From: Nageia nagi
Lineage: Eukaryota; Pinophyta
Reading direction: 5' to 3'
Assembly (NCBI GenBank): GCA_050084985.1
Contig: JBITNC010000002.1
Coordinates: 16,058,001 to 16,122,000 of the forward strand
DNA length: 64,000 bases
Shown here: positions 24,859 through 36,571 of the stretch, in pieces
Layout: each line of letters begins with the position of its first letter
Position numbering within the stretch: the stretch's first letter is position 1
Translations under genes and position numbers: made by a program
Notes under the pieces: generated by a model
Database searches by the model: none
Told to the model about the DNA's origin: nothing
The model's input: the letters and a program-made list of their open reading frames with translations, nothing else

Positions 24859-26576
24859 TACCTTGACAAATAATCTTATTTTTTATACTTTTCATCATCC
24901 CATGTCCAAATTTTGAGACATAATCATCAAACCAATATATATATGATTCAAAGTTTTATTTTCTTAGGCTTCTTTCTTTTAGAAGTTTTCTTGAGAGTTT
25001 TTAAAAGACATAATAACAATATGTTTACACTTGTGGAAAGCCTCCTTTATAAATTTTATCTTTCTTTTTTGTTTATTTGCATGTTTGTGATGGTTATACT
25101 CATCTCACCAACATATTTTAGATGTCAAATTTCCAAATTTTAAAAGAGAAGGAAGATCTTATCATTTATGTTCAAGCCTCCAAATTATCTTAGATTAACT
25201 TCATACATAATGATAAATTAAGAGCCAAAATCATCCTTTGTCAATTGTTCCTTTAAATAGTTTTGTAAATTAGCCAAAAATTCAATTATGTAGACCACTT
25301 CAAAATTTACATTAGTGGGACAACTAATATTTTTTAATCTTAATCAAACAAAATAAAAACATTATGTAGGTTTTAATTTTAACTATATTTAATTAGTTTT
25401 GTATAAAAATAAAAATAAAAATCCATTGACTAAATATAATATTCAAGATATATTTTTTATAAATATATTGAATTCTTTGAGAATGTATATTAGTCCTAAT
25501 ATTGAATGTTGTCTATGATTTGTGATGATATTATTGATCTCAAAAGATTGTTACTTAAAACTAGAGGGATTTGAATTGGTCTTCTTTTATTGCTAGTATT
25601 AGAAATGCCAAACCAAATTGTAAGAAGAATTATTATAAGGAGAGTATAATTGTTATCTTCTTGATATAACCATATTTATAAGAAGAAATATGAATTTGGT
25701 AGATTTTTTAAGCTTCTTAAGAATGTCTTAAAATTCCTTCTAAAACACACATAGAAATACAATCATCTTAGGGTTAATATTTTATGAATTAGTTCTCTAT
25801 TTGGTAAAAAGAAATGCATATTTTGACTCATATAATGAAAGGTTATAATAGAAATAAATATGGAGAACTTAAAAAATTACCAAGAAACTCATAGATGAAG
25901 TGGAATTTAAGATCAATTAAAAGCCATAACTAATGAACATAGACTATGGTACAATGCATAATTTTCTATTTCTAGAAGTGCAAAGCAATTTGTGAATGGT
26001 TTAGAAATTTATGCTAATTTGAAGAAACAAGTTAGAGGTCAAGTAAACCCAATCATTATTGCAATAATTCTATCCAATACTTAACCTTTTTAACACTTTA
26101 TCACTACCATAAAGTCTTATGATATTGTGGATGAACTCAAGAGTAACTGAGCTCTTTATGATGAAATTAATTAAAACTAAAAAGGACTTAAGTTTTGTTA
26201 AGAGCTCTTCAAAACCTAGTGTTAACACCTAAATTTGATTTTTATTTAATTAAAAATAATATTTTATGTGTCTAAGTATTCAAGTGATTTAATTATTTAT
26301 TTTACTATATTTATAAAATAAAGTGCAATTTCACTCTTTACTATTTCCTTTAGATGATAAGTCCAAGAAGCACTAAACCAAGTTGAGGTCTTGGTCCATG
26401 TGCAAACATCTCATATATTTAGAGGGAAGAAGGATGTGACATTGATCATATATGGACTTTGATAGATGCATTGATAATCTCTTTTTATGCCACTTATCAA
26501 GTTTGGATTTGTACCCTATTGAGATTATTGCATTCCTTATTTGTTATTTTATAGTTAGGTTTGATAACCTTGGTTG
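24859..26576. other. AT-rich region, no feature recognised
   Basis: No coding motif or clear repeat pair. TGTTAACACCTAAATTTG at 26220 resembles the start of an H-type LTR and may mark an old fragment, but I could not find its end. GGTTG at 26572-26576 is the left flank of element H1. Confidence 0.4.
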
Positions 26577-27913
26577 TGATCATATAAATCCTACACTAGA
26601 GATTAGGGTGCACCTCACAATACAAAACCTCTATGATCTAGATAATACAATCAATTATTCTTTGATACATAAAATCTTTATGTTATGATGGATAATCTTG
26701 ATATTCTTCTTGTGCTCTTTGATCTTGATCTTGCTTTGATATCTAAGGAACCCTTGTAAAAATTATAGAGTTAGTGGGGAACCTCCAACTCTAAGTCCTT
26801 AGGACCTTAAAGCCAACAAGTAGGGTGAAACCCTAGCTAGAAGGTATGTAGACCTCCTTTTCCTTAATCAAAAGGATGATAGAAAATATATCAATGCCTA
26901 CATGTATGTGTGATACGATGGTGCTATGTTATGCTATATGCTTGATATTAATACTTTTGATATGATCTTTATGCTAAAAAGATTGATAATAATGCTAAAG
27001 ATAATGATAATCATGATGTATGTTACATGATTTAACACAAAGATATGGTTAAATGACCCACACAAATATTAAGAAACTCATTAACTCACAATATATGCAA
27101 GATGAATAACACCCATAATGATTTTTGTTATAATAATGCTAAAAGATACAAAAGGGTATAATCAAATATGCAAAAATATTATTATATAATGATTATTGTA
27201 AAACCCTAAGATATGAACCAAAGTTCAAACCTTAGAAGTCAAGGAGATGATCTAATGATAAGTATGCATAAACAAGGATACCCATAATGATAAAACATAA
27301 TCGTTATGCTAAATAATGATAAGGAATAATATGGGTATGCATAATTAGTATAAAACCCTAACCTGACCCTAAGGACCTAAGATGAATTAGCCTAAATAAT
27401 TATTATATGCCACACAACAATGCAAGTAAGCAAATATATGATAGATGGTGGATACAATAGCTCCAATTATGCTCTAAATTACTTTCAAGACCTACAATAA
27501 CATGAAAAACAAATATCCAATCATACGATCTGATACTTTACAAATATTATACCTCAATCCACCTAAAAGTGGGGTGAGAAACCTTTGATGAAGCTCATGA
27601 CATGGTAGGTTTCTTGTAAAACACTAACAAGTATGTGATAGAGTGTTAAGAGTGATTATAATGCTCATATATATGTTCTATAAGACTCAAAATATAATAA
27701 AAAACCTTGATACAAGAATGTGTTAGATGACAAAATGAGGCTCGAAATAACCTTTTATAGAATTCCTATTTTTGATCAGTTGGATTATTGTAAAACTCAC
27801 AAGATCGACTGGATAAATGATCAATTGGTTAGTCAACTAAAAGTTTGAATATATTATTGACAAATGCTCAAATATTGTTATTTTCTCCAAAATGTGTACT
27901 TTTAGGATGTACA
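26577..27913 (-). repeat. Element H1 3' LTR
   Basis: 1337 bases with TG...CA ends and a purine tract adjoining at 27914-27928. About 1 kb is shared with 31786-32804. It contains the CTAAGTCCTTAGGACC palindrome near 26793-26808. Confidence 0.65.
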
Positions 27914-28189
27914 ATGTTGCCCCCTTTTGTGTTGATTATGTTTATTATTTATGATAAATGATCTTGATTTGATTTTGGTAAGTGATAAATGATCATTGAT
28001 GTAAGATAATGATAAATGACTATTTTGTTGATAAATATAGAGGGTGAATGAAGGTACACAAACCTACCACATATTGAATGACAAGTGTAAAATGCTCTCA
28101 AATATAAGATCAATATCAGGTGACCTAGTTTGTGGAAATATATGATTATTCTTGGCTTATGATATGTTATGTTTAATTATGTAATCATG

Positions 28190-28480
28190 ATATGATAACT
28201 TTACCCCAAGCAATGGTATGACAAAGTAAAACAATGATAATGCTAACCTTGCCCCATGTTAAATGGATTACAAGGATAATATGATAATGATGTCTTTACT
28301 CCATGCTAAATGAATTTTAAAGAGATGTTATTTATGTCCCATGTTGGATGATCTCAAAAATGATGATATGCTTAAAATGATAATATTTTCTCCATGTCAA
28401 ATGGATCATAAAGATTGGCAATGCTAATGATTACCTTGCCCCATGTTAAATGGATTGCAAGGAGGATAATGCTCATGATA
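28190..28480 (+). repeat. Degenerate minisatellite in H1 interior
   Basis: About five imperfect units of 55-65 bases share CCATGTTAAATGGAT followed by AAGGATAAT-like sequence (near 28253, 28302, 28352, 28395 and 28440). Confidence 0.65.
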
Positions 28481-28949
28481 TAATCATAATAAGATAATTA
28501 TAACTTTGGCCTAGTGTTCATCTAGCAAATGTATTGTGCTCAATGGTAATGCTAAATTCAATTATGTATGATGTGTTTCCAATATTCTAGGATATGATGT
28601 TATTGACCTTGATTTGAAATAGTTGATGTTCTAGCTCTCAAACAATTGTATGATGGGTGAAAAAAGTGAAGTCAAAAAAATATTCATTGACTATTGATAA
28701 GTGGTAATTGATCATGATAAATATATTATCATTGATAAATGCTCAAAACTTGTGATAAAAATATGATATTTAAATACTTTAGTTCATGTGTTAAGAATGC
28801 TTACTCGATTTGATATATGCTCAAATATTTTGATCATGATAATATTTGCTACTACTTTTTATCAATATAAATTATTTTGATTTGACATGCTTTATTTGAT
28901 TTAATCCATATGATAGTTGATTTTTGGTTAAATATATGATATGAAAAAG

Positions 28950-30020
28950 GATCCTATTTGATATGAAATTGATAATTGATCATCATACTATGATAGAAAG
29001 ATGTGATATTAGCTTTTGATTTTTGATATTTTGATATGACATGATATGATATGATGATATGATGTGATGATGTGATAAATGATTAGATAATAATGGGAAA
29101 ATATGTATACCCAAGTGGTATTAAAATGATGAAAAGGTGACTTATGATAATGTCAGGACATAAGTGACTTGTCCTACCCTGAACACTCCACTATTGGATG
29201 ACCACAAAAGGAGTAGGATTCAATATCAACTCCTATGATGTTAAGATGATTATGATGAATGATGAACAAGTGATAGTGTTTGATGTCAAGTTTTTCAATG
29301 ATTTGATATAATATGTATGATGAAAATGATTGAGACAGGGATGATTTTGATAATGATTAAGTGATAATGATAATGATAATGCTTGAGATGATGATATTGA
29401 TACTTATAATGTTTGATTATGAGATAATGATAATGATGGTGACTAATGATATAATGATGTTGATGATGATCATGATAGTGATAATGCTTATGATTTTGAT
29501 TAAAGTAATGATGTTGCTGATGAGTACATGATTATAATTTTGAAAAAGATAAGGATAACAATGATGTTGATAATAACTCATACGATGATATTGATCATGA
29601 TGATGATAAATAGAGAAATGATATTCTTGATTAATTTGATATTGATTGAATTTATTTAGATAATGATGATATTGATAATTATCAAGGTAATTATGAAAAT
29701 ATTGATGTTGTTGTTGATGTATTTGATGATAATGATATTGTATCAAAAAAGGATGATAATATGGATTATGATATTGCTTGAAAATTATGATTATGAGACT
29801 TGCTAAAATAGTGATAAAAATGATGGGATGATTGATGATCATGGTGAGGATGATATAGATCAAGAAGTTGGTGAGAATGATGTTGATATATATATGTTAT
29901 AAAATGGTTGGGATTGATTCAATTGATTTTGGTGAGATTATAGAAGTGATAATTATAGTTGATTTTGATGATATGTTTGATGAGATGGTGATGCTTGATA
30001 AAGTGTTAATTCTTGGATTG
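28950..30020 (+). repeat. TGATAA/GATGAT-rich low-complexity tract
   Basis: About 1 kb dominated by ATGATR and TGATAA words, with a near-pure GATATGAT run around 29035-29085. Long open frames here (for example 29417-29863, minus) are His/Tyr/Ile/Asn-rich by-products of the repeat, not genes. Confidence 0.75.
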
Positions 30021-30170
30021 ATTTATGATTTTGATTGTTTGTGATGGATTGTAAAATTCCTTGAGGACTAGATTGATATGGATTACTTTTTTAGTTTGTT
30101 TGATTGAAATAATTTTCTTGTCTAAAAAGAGCAAGTTCTCTTTTTGTTGGGATTGATCTTGATGATCATA

Positions 30171-30785
30171 TGATGGAATTAAAGGATTTCATAATCGATA
30201 TCACCTTAAAGGATTTCATAAATCTTCAACATAAGAAATACAATTTCATGCATAATGAGAACACACAAGAAGTATAGTGGTTACTCCATCTATGGGAGTA
30301 CATCCACTTTAAAGGTATCCTTCTCTTAAATTCTCTCAAGCAATATGTACACAAATGGATCATTCAACCAATTCTCTCCATAGCATCAAGCATAGCTTGC
30401 ATGCTCTAAGAACTTCCTAACTAAGCTTCACACTACATTTCTCTTACTAACTTCTACACACTACTAACATCATTACATTTCTTCATAGTATGAGTTTCTT
30501 ATATAGGACTCATAACTAACCTTAGGTAGTTAACAAACCTAACCATAAATGGTTAGTTAACCATGAGTTAGTAATTTAAAATTACTTACTCAATACTTTA
30601 ATGTTGAGTGGATAACACTATTCCACCCACTATGCATGAACCTTTAAGAGAATTTAAGAGAAGGAGACTTTTAAAGTGGATGTACTCCCATATATGGAGG
30701 AACCACTATACTTCTTGTGTGTTCTCATTATGCATGAAATTGTATTTCTTGTGTTGAAGATTTATGGAATCCTTTAATTCCATCA
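30171..30785. repeat. Inverted LTR ends (palindromic LTR structure)
   Basis: The left arm (30171 to about 30330) and right arm (about 30632-30785) are near-perfect reverse complements over roughly 155 bases. Both carry the GTGG...CCAC motif (30277-30307 and 30676-30706). The right arm ends TTCCATCA and is followed by a degraded primer site (TGGTATATAAGC) and leader-like sequence similar to element A's, so it is a plus-strand LTR end. The left arm is a minus-strand LTR end. The roughly 300-base middle has a minus-strand TATATAAG near 30503-30511. Confidence 0.7.
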
Positions 30786-31785
30786 TTTGGTATATAAGCT
30801 ATCTTGGAGGCTCATCTTCACCATTCTTGAAGGCCCATTCTATGCCTTTCATCTACTTTGGTGAGTTAAAATACTCGAGGTATAAATGTTTACTTTGATC
30901 TTTTCTATTTTTGAAGCCATGTTGTTTTGTAATTTTTTGCTAAACTTTATCTTCTTATTAAGCTTTCATTTTCTTATACATAAGCTTGGTTATGTTACAA
31001 TTAAGCTTATATGTTGTTTAACAAAAAAAAAGACTTCTTTGTATAAGAATAGCTTAAAAATGCAAAAGGATTTTGGTGCTTGATTATTACTAAATGCCTC
31101 TTTGTTTAAGATATTACCTCTTTATAAGGGTTTAATATGCCATTGTTTACAAACTAGTTCACTTACAAGTGATTTCTAATGCTCAAGGATCTTTTTTACA
31201 TAGTGTGTTTCTTGATTGATTGTTACAAGTTTGATTAGTAGTGTCAATCAGCCAACTGATCAATAAATGATCAGATGACCATAAGTTCACCTAAAGAAAT
31301 TCAAATAAATGTTAAAATGATAAAGGTTTATGATAAGGATGAAAACTTTGTATAGATAACCCTAATAAATAAATATCATCACCTAATTACATACTCAAAT
31401 CTAGTGCGTAAGCAAAAATATGATCTAAAAAATATGCTTAAACATTATGACAGAGTTAATTGACTATTAGGAGAATAATTATATAGGATTTGATCATATG
31501 ATTAGGCTTGATCATCCATTAGGGTAATGATTTGAAAAGCTATTCATCTAGGTGGAGACAAATTATACTTTAAAAGTGTTTGGGGTTCTAATGCCTTCAA
31601 ATCTAATTTTGTTTGATGTAATATTGACTTCCTAAAAAGTACAACAAAAATCAGTGATCAAATCCACTAAAATACCAAGAGGATGTATAAACCAAAAGAA
31701 ACTAAAATAAAGATACAATTTAGAGAAACTCTTCAAGATCTTGATGAATTAAGGATCAGAAGGTCCCACCATGATCTCCATTTTT
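30786..31785 (+). other. Leader-like sequence after the inverted LTR, no gene
   Basis: The first 80 bases (CTTGGAGGCTCATCTTCACC and a GGTGAGTTAAAATACTCGAGG-like part) resemble the start of the copia leaders of A and E. The rest is AT-rich with no pol motif. H1's primer site would be expected just below 31786, but none is convincing. Confidence 0.4.
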
Positions 31786-32804
31786 TGATCATCTAAATCT
31801 TGTACTAGAGATTAGGGTGCACCTCACAATACAAAGCCTCTATGATCTAGATGATACAATCAATTATTCTTTGATATAATTAATTTTTGTGTATGATGGA
31901 TAATCTTAATATGCTTCTTATTCTCTTTGATTTTGATGTTGCTTTGATATCTAAGGAACCCTTGCAAAAATAAAATATTTATTGGGTAACCTCTAACTCT
32001 AAGTCCTTAGGACCTTAGAGCCAAAAAGTAGGGTGAAACCCTAGCTAGAAGGTATGTAGGCCCCCTTATCCTTAATCATAAGGATGATAGAAAATATATC
32101 AATGCATACATGTATGTTTGATATGATGGTATTATGCTATGATATATGCTTGATAATGCTTTTGATACGATTTTATCTAAAAATATTGATAAGAATGCTA
32201 AAGATCATGTTGATAATGATGTATGCTATGTGATATAAGACAAAGATATGCTTAAATTATCCCTAAAAATATCAAGAAAGTCATTAACTTATAAGATGTG
32301 TAAGATGAACAACACCCATAATAATTGATATTATGATAATACTAAAATATATAAAAGGGTATGAGCAAATATGCAAAATTATTATTATACAATGATTCTT
32401 GCAAAACCCTAAGATATGAACCAAGGTTCAAACCTTAGAAACCAAGAAGATGATCTAAATGATAATTATGCTTAAACAAGGATGCCCATAATGATAAAAC
32501 ATAATTGATATGCTAAATGATGATAAAGATTGATATGGGTATGGTTAATTAGGATAAAACCCTAACCTAACCCTAAGGACCTAAGATGAATTAGCCTAAA
32601 TAATTATTATATGCTAGTCACTAATGCAAGTAAGAAAATATATGATAAATGGTGGATACAATTGCTCCAATTATGCTCCAGATTACTTTAAATACATGCA
32701 AGAACCTGAAATAATAAAGATCCAAGCATACAATATAATAGATTACAAATATTATACCTTAATCCACCTAAAATGGGGTGATAAATCTTTGATGAAGCTC
32801 ATGC
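31786..32804 (-). repeat. Element H1 5' LTR, truncated
   Basis: It aligns with 26577-27600 (about 85-90% by eye) and stops at CTCATGC, where the H2 LTR begins. The remaining 300 bases or so should lie beyond H2's far end, outside the window. Confidence 0.65.
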
Positions 32805-32989
32805 TGTAAACACCTAAAAATTGTTCATTCACCTAGCTTAGGCAACTCATGATGATTTGGCATGTCTTGCAACCCATGTGATCATATCAACTCGTAAACC
32901 CTACGCAATAGCATTTGCATGATCATTTTTTATAACTTACCATTTTGTTACCATTTAGTCAACCCTAACCCTAACCAACCTATCGGTTG
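32805..32989 (+). repeat. H2 LTR, 5' fragment cut by element C
   Basis: It starts TGTAAACACCTAAAAATTG and matches the minus-strand LTR-like block ending at 10860. The preceding bases CATGC (32800-32804) would be its target duplication. Element C begins at 32990. The CCCTAACCCTAACC near 32962-32976 is part of this LTR region. Confidence 0.55.
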
Positions 32990-33704
32990 TGTTGGAATGT
33001 ATAATGCATTATTATAAAGGTTTTGTAATAATATTCTATGTAAGTTCACTAATACTTAAGGATATCATTTGATACCTTAAGTATTTAAGTGAATATGATA
33101 ATGTTACTTGTCCTACACTCCATGTCATGGGCATGCCCCTTGGGTAAAAGGATGTGCATATTATGCTTTTGTACATTGGATAAAAGGGTGATCCAAAGAG
33201 GGATTTTGGCCTATAAATAGAAAGGTCCCTCTTTGGATCATATACCAATTTGTGGACTAAAGTTATGCTATAGGATAGTGATTAGGAGAAAAGTTTAGAA
33301 GGATTGTAAGAGAGTTGCATTTGTGATTGAAGTAAAGATCTAGTTAGTGGATGTACTCTTAGTTGGAGGAACCACTTACATCTTGTGTTATATTGTAAGA
33401 TTGTTTTGTGAGTTATGTAGATGTGTTTGTGAGTTTTCATGTGATCTTGGTAGTTTAGGATTGCATTATTTATAGTGCAAATCCTTCATTTGAGTGTTTA
33501 GGAGAAAATTTTAGGAGGATTGTAAGAGAGTTGTATTTATGATTGAAGTAAAGATCTAGTTAGTGGATGTACTCCTAATTGGAGGAACCACTTACATCTT
33601 ATGTTATATTATGAGATTGTTTTGTGAGTTATGTAGATATGTTTGTGAGCTTTCATATGATCTTTATAGTTTAGGATTGCATTTTTTATAGTGCAAATCC
33701 TTCA
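32990..33704 (+). repeat. Element C 5' LTR with a 216-bp internal tandem duplication
   Basis: The first LTR end (CCTTCA) is at 33488 and the second at 33704. Units 33273-33488 and 33489-33704 repeat the R/U5 part, each with GTGGATGTACTC...GGAACCAC. Without the duplication the LTR is about 499 bases, as in E (503) and B (495). Confidence 0.88.
33211..33220 (+). promoter_or_regulatory. LTR TATA box (CTATAAATAG), element C
   Basis: Same decamer and relative position as in A, B, D and E. It lies upstream of the duplicated R/U5 block, so only one promoter copy is present. Confidence 0.7.
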
Positions 33705-33706
33705 TT

Positions 33707-33718
33707 TGGTATTAGAAC
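33707..33718 (+). promoter_or_regulatory. Primer binding site, element C
   Basis: TGGTATTAGAAC follows the second LTR end by two bases and has two changes from the initiator-methionine tRNA complement TGGTATCAGAGC. The first LTR end (33488) lacks this site. Confidence 0.7.
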
Positions 33719-34090
33719 TTGGTGTGGAAGCTCTTCGTCAACATCTTGGTGATCTTCATTCCTCATCCTACTCTTCATTGTTGAGGTAAAACTAAGAGAA
33801 GGTATAAATTGCTTCCTTCTTGGTTATTTTTTTTAAATTATTTCATTAAGGTACTAACATCCTTTTGTTATGAGCTAATCCAATTTTTTTTAAGAAAATA
33901 TACTTACATGTTATTGCTATGAATTTTTTTTACTAAGACTATTTTAGTAGTTGCAATTTTTTTGATAAATTATTTATGATATAGCAATATATGTTATATT
34001 TCAAAAAATATGCAATCTTTTGAATTATGTTTTTTTTTTCTACACAAAGATTATGTAGAAATATTAGAATAAAAAGGTTGCATTTTTTTG

Positions 34091-34126
<36 letters not shown>

Positions 34127-34239
34127 TATAAAGGAAGGGTGGGGTGTGTAATTTAAAATGAAACTTGTAATGTTTATAAAGTTTTTTTTATTGAAACATA
34201 TAATGTTTGAAAAGTTTTTTTTGAAAATAAAAACAAAAT

Positions 34240-34920
34240 TGGGGGAGGTCAACCAACTACTAGCTGGCCAATCTCAACCCCTTTAATCCTTGCTCTACCT
34301 TTTTTTTTATCTTTTTGCTTGAAGGATTTTAGAGGGGGGGTCAACTTCAGATAGCAGCAGTATCATTCCTTTAGCAGTGGCATAACTGCTAGAACCCTCA
34401 AATTTGCCTAGGTAGCTAGCATGACCCTCTATGTCGTCCATTGGTCCCACCCTTGCACTTCCTCACTACACCTTTTTTCATAAGTTTCTCCTTTCTTCCA
34501 TCTCCCTCCCATTAGTTGTTGTTCTTATCTCCCCTTCTGTTAGCTATTGTTCTTATCTTCCTCCCGTTGGTTTCTTATTTCAATAATAATTTGAGTAGTA
34601 CACATCAAAGGGGAGCTGAGACCCTTCTCTCCTCTCTACATGCCTTACGACCTCCCTCTCCAAACCCTTGTTGCCCTTTCCTCTTCCCAACTTTTGTATG
34701 TGTAGAGAAAACTCAAGAAGACCCTCAATATTCCCATGGTTGTCAAATGTCTCTCCTTCCCTCTCCTCCTTTACATAAAATGATAGTGTTTTTCCTCCTA
34801 AATGCTTGATCCTCTTCATTCCTTGTGACCCTATCCAAGCTATGCCCAATTCACTTGACCTTTTGATCCAAATTCAAATGCACTAATCCACTACGTTATG
34901 TGGCCCTTCACAACCTTCCT
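34240..34920 (+). other. Pyrimidine-rich leader insert of element C
   Basis: C/T-rich stretch, GC-richer than its surroundings, between two AT-rich leader parts. Open frames (34516-34809 plus, 34580-34849 minus) look like compositional by-products. A (TA)n microsatellite lies just upstream at about 34095-34123. Confidence 0.5.
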
Positions 34921-35926
34921 TTTTTTTGAACCCTTTTTTGAAAGTATAAATGCTTATTAAAAGGGAATTTTTTTATTTCTTGGTAGGTGTTTATATAATT
35001 TTTTTCTCTCTCTCCATTAATTGGTGTCCATATGGTGGGTGTCCTTACTATATTATATTAAAAGTATGCTTTTGATCATCATGTTTCATTAATGGACCTA
35101 ACTTGGAGTGAAGTAAGGATTACAGCTAAGTATTAATTTCTTGCAAGTAGATAGGTAATCATGTTAACATTTAATGCTTTGCTATCATTCCTTATCCTTA
35201 AAAAGGGGATAAACATTTAATTTTAAAATTACATAGAAGTATTTTAAGGGGTGTGATTTTTTTTAAAGGGGGGTATTTATTTTTAAAATGCATAAAAGTA
35301 TTATTACTTGGTCTAATTGCATTTTTTTTTAAAGTACCCCTTAATGCAATTTTTTACATATATATTTTTTAATGTCAAAATGGAGAAATTTTTTATTGCA
35401 TTGGTAGGAATGCAATTCTTAGTAAGTATGGCAATTTTTTAGACAAATTGTTTAGTATAAACTTGACATTTTTTTTCCTTAAGTGTTACATTTTTACTAA
35501 GGGAAAACTTGCATTTTTTATTGAAATGGAGCATCTTAAGACCAATTTTAAGTAAAAAGGGAGAAATTTTATGGATGTTTTTACTCAAATTTTCAAGTTA
35601 CAGGAATAATGCATGGAATATTTGATGCCTTTCTTTTTTTGTTTAAATGCAAAGTGATGGATGGACTTATGCAAATGATAAAAATGATGGATGTTTATTA
35701 CTTATCTAAGTAATTATTCCTTATGCAAAGTTAAGAATGGACTTGTGCAAAGTATGGATTTGTGTAAAGATATCCTTTAGAGGTTAGTAAACAAAACCCA
35801 TTGGACTCTTAGGTTCCAAGTTATCAATGAATGATGTTTCATTATATGCACTTTACTTTATGTTTCACATCTTTACTTTATTTACTTATGCAAAAATTGC
35901 AAACATTGAATGAGAAACCCTTTAAA

Positions 35927-36097
35927 ATAAACACATCCACACATACATTCTACAACATGACTTGTTTGAGGAGCCATGAGATGAGGACAAGCAGAGTGAA
36001 TCCTTTACGTGTGATGATCCAAATGGTGAAAATTTCATACTTCTCAATTGACCCTAAGTCCTCTATTAGTTTAGACATAACTCTAATAGGTAGATAA
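35927..36097 (+). pseudogene. Leader ORF of element C, start codon lost
   Basis: The conserved leader frame is open for 56 codons (with NMTCLRSHEMRT) but its start is ATA instead of ATG, and it ends IGR-stop instead of the usual VCV-stop. It lies about 475 bases before gag. Confidence 0.5.
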
Positions 36098-36571
36098 GCA
36101 TATGTATAGTGATACCACATGTTTGCACATCTATTTAGGAATTATCCTAATAACCTAAGAGGACAACTTGAAACCTAATTAAGATTAATAATTTGGTCGA
36201 TCTAATAAACATCATAACCTTAGAAAATAGTAGGTACTTCTTGTGAGAGTATAATACTGACCAAGGCAAACTAGTTGAGGATTGATAGTACTTAGGTTGC
36301 TCTTATGTGGGCATCCAAGTGAAGGTCTAATTTTTAGATAAGAAAACAAGCCTCAGCAATGTGACTCTACATCTATGGTTTTTGAGATAAGAAATATATT
36401 TGGTAATATGTATTATTATTTGAGTTATAAAATAATTGCACTTGTGAATCAAATGAAGCATGTCTCTAGTGTTAAAATTTAACATGTATTATTTACTTGG
36501 TTAAAACTTAACATATAATGTTACTTATTGAACCACATTGCTTATTACTTTTTCACATCCTTGTGTAGCAA

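Larger units (their letters stand above)
26577..32804 (-). mobile_element. Non-coding LTR element H1 (LARD-like), right end cut by H2
   Basis: Two direct repeats of about 1 kb (26577-27600 and 31786-32804) begin with the same TGATCATMTAAATC. The left one continues to GGATGTACA at 27913, giving a TG...CA LTR of 1337 bases. Just above it the minus strand reads AAAAGGGGGCAACAT, a good polypurine tract, so the left copy is the 3' LTR of a minus-strand element. The interior (27914-31785) is about 3.9 kb, very AT-rich, and shows no gag or pol. The right LTR is cut at 32804 where an H2 LTR starts. A non-autonomous large derivative is the best reading. Confidence 0.65.

Noticed and set aside
26220-26400. 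TGTTAACACCTAAATTTG as the start of another complete LTR
   Set aside because: Only the first dozen or so bases resemble the H-type start; no end, partner or target duplication was found.
29417-29863. A 148-codon minus-strand open frame
   Set aside because: It is a His/Tyr/Ile/Asn-rich translation of the GATGAT/TGATAA low-complexity tract, with no normal protein character.
32960-32978. CCCTAACCCTAACC, like an interstitial telomere
   Set aside because: Only about two units of TTAGGG type, not the plant TTTAGGG repeat, and inside an LTR fragment.
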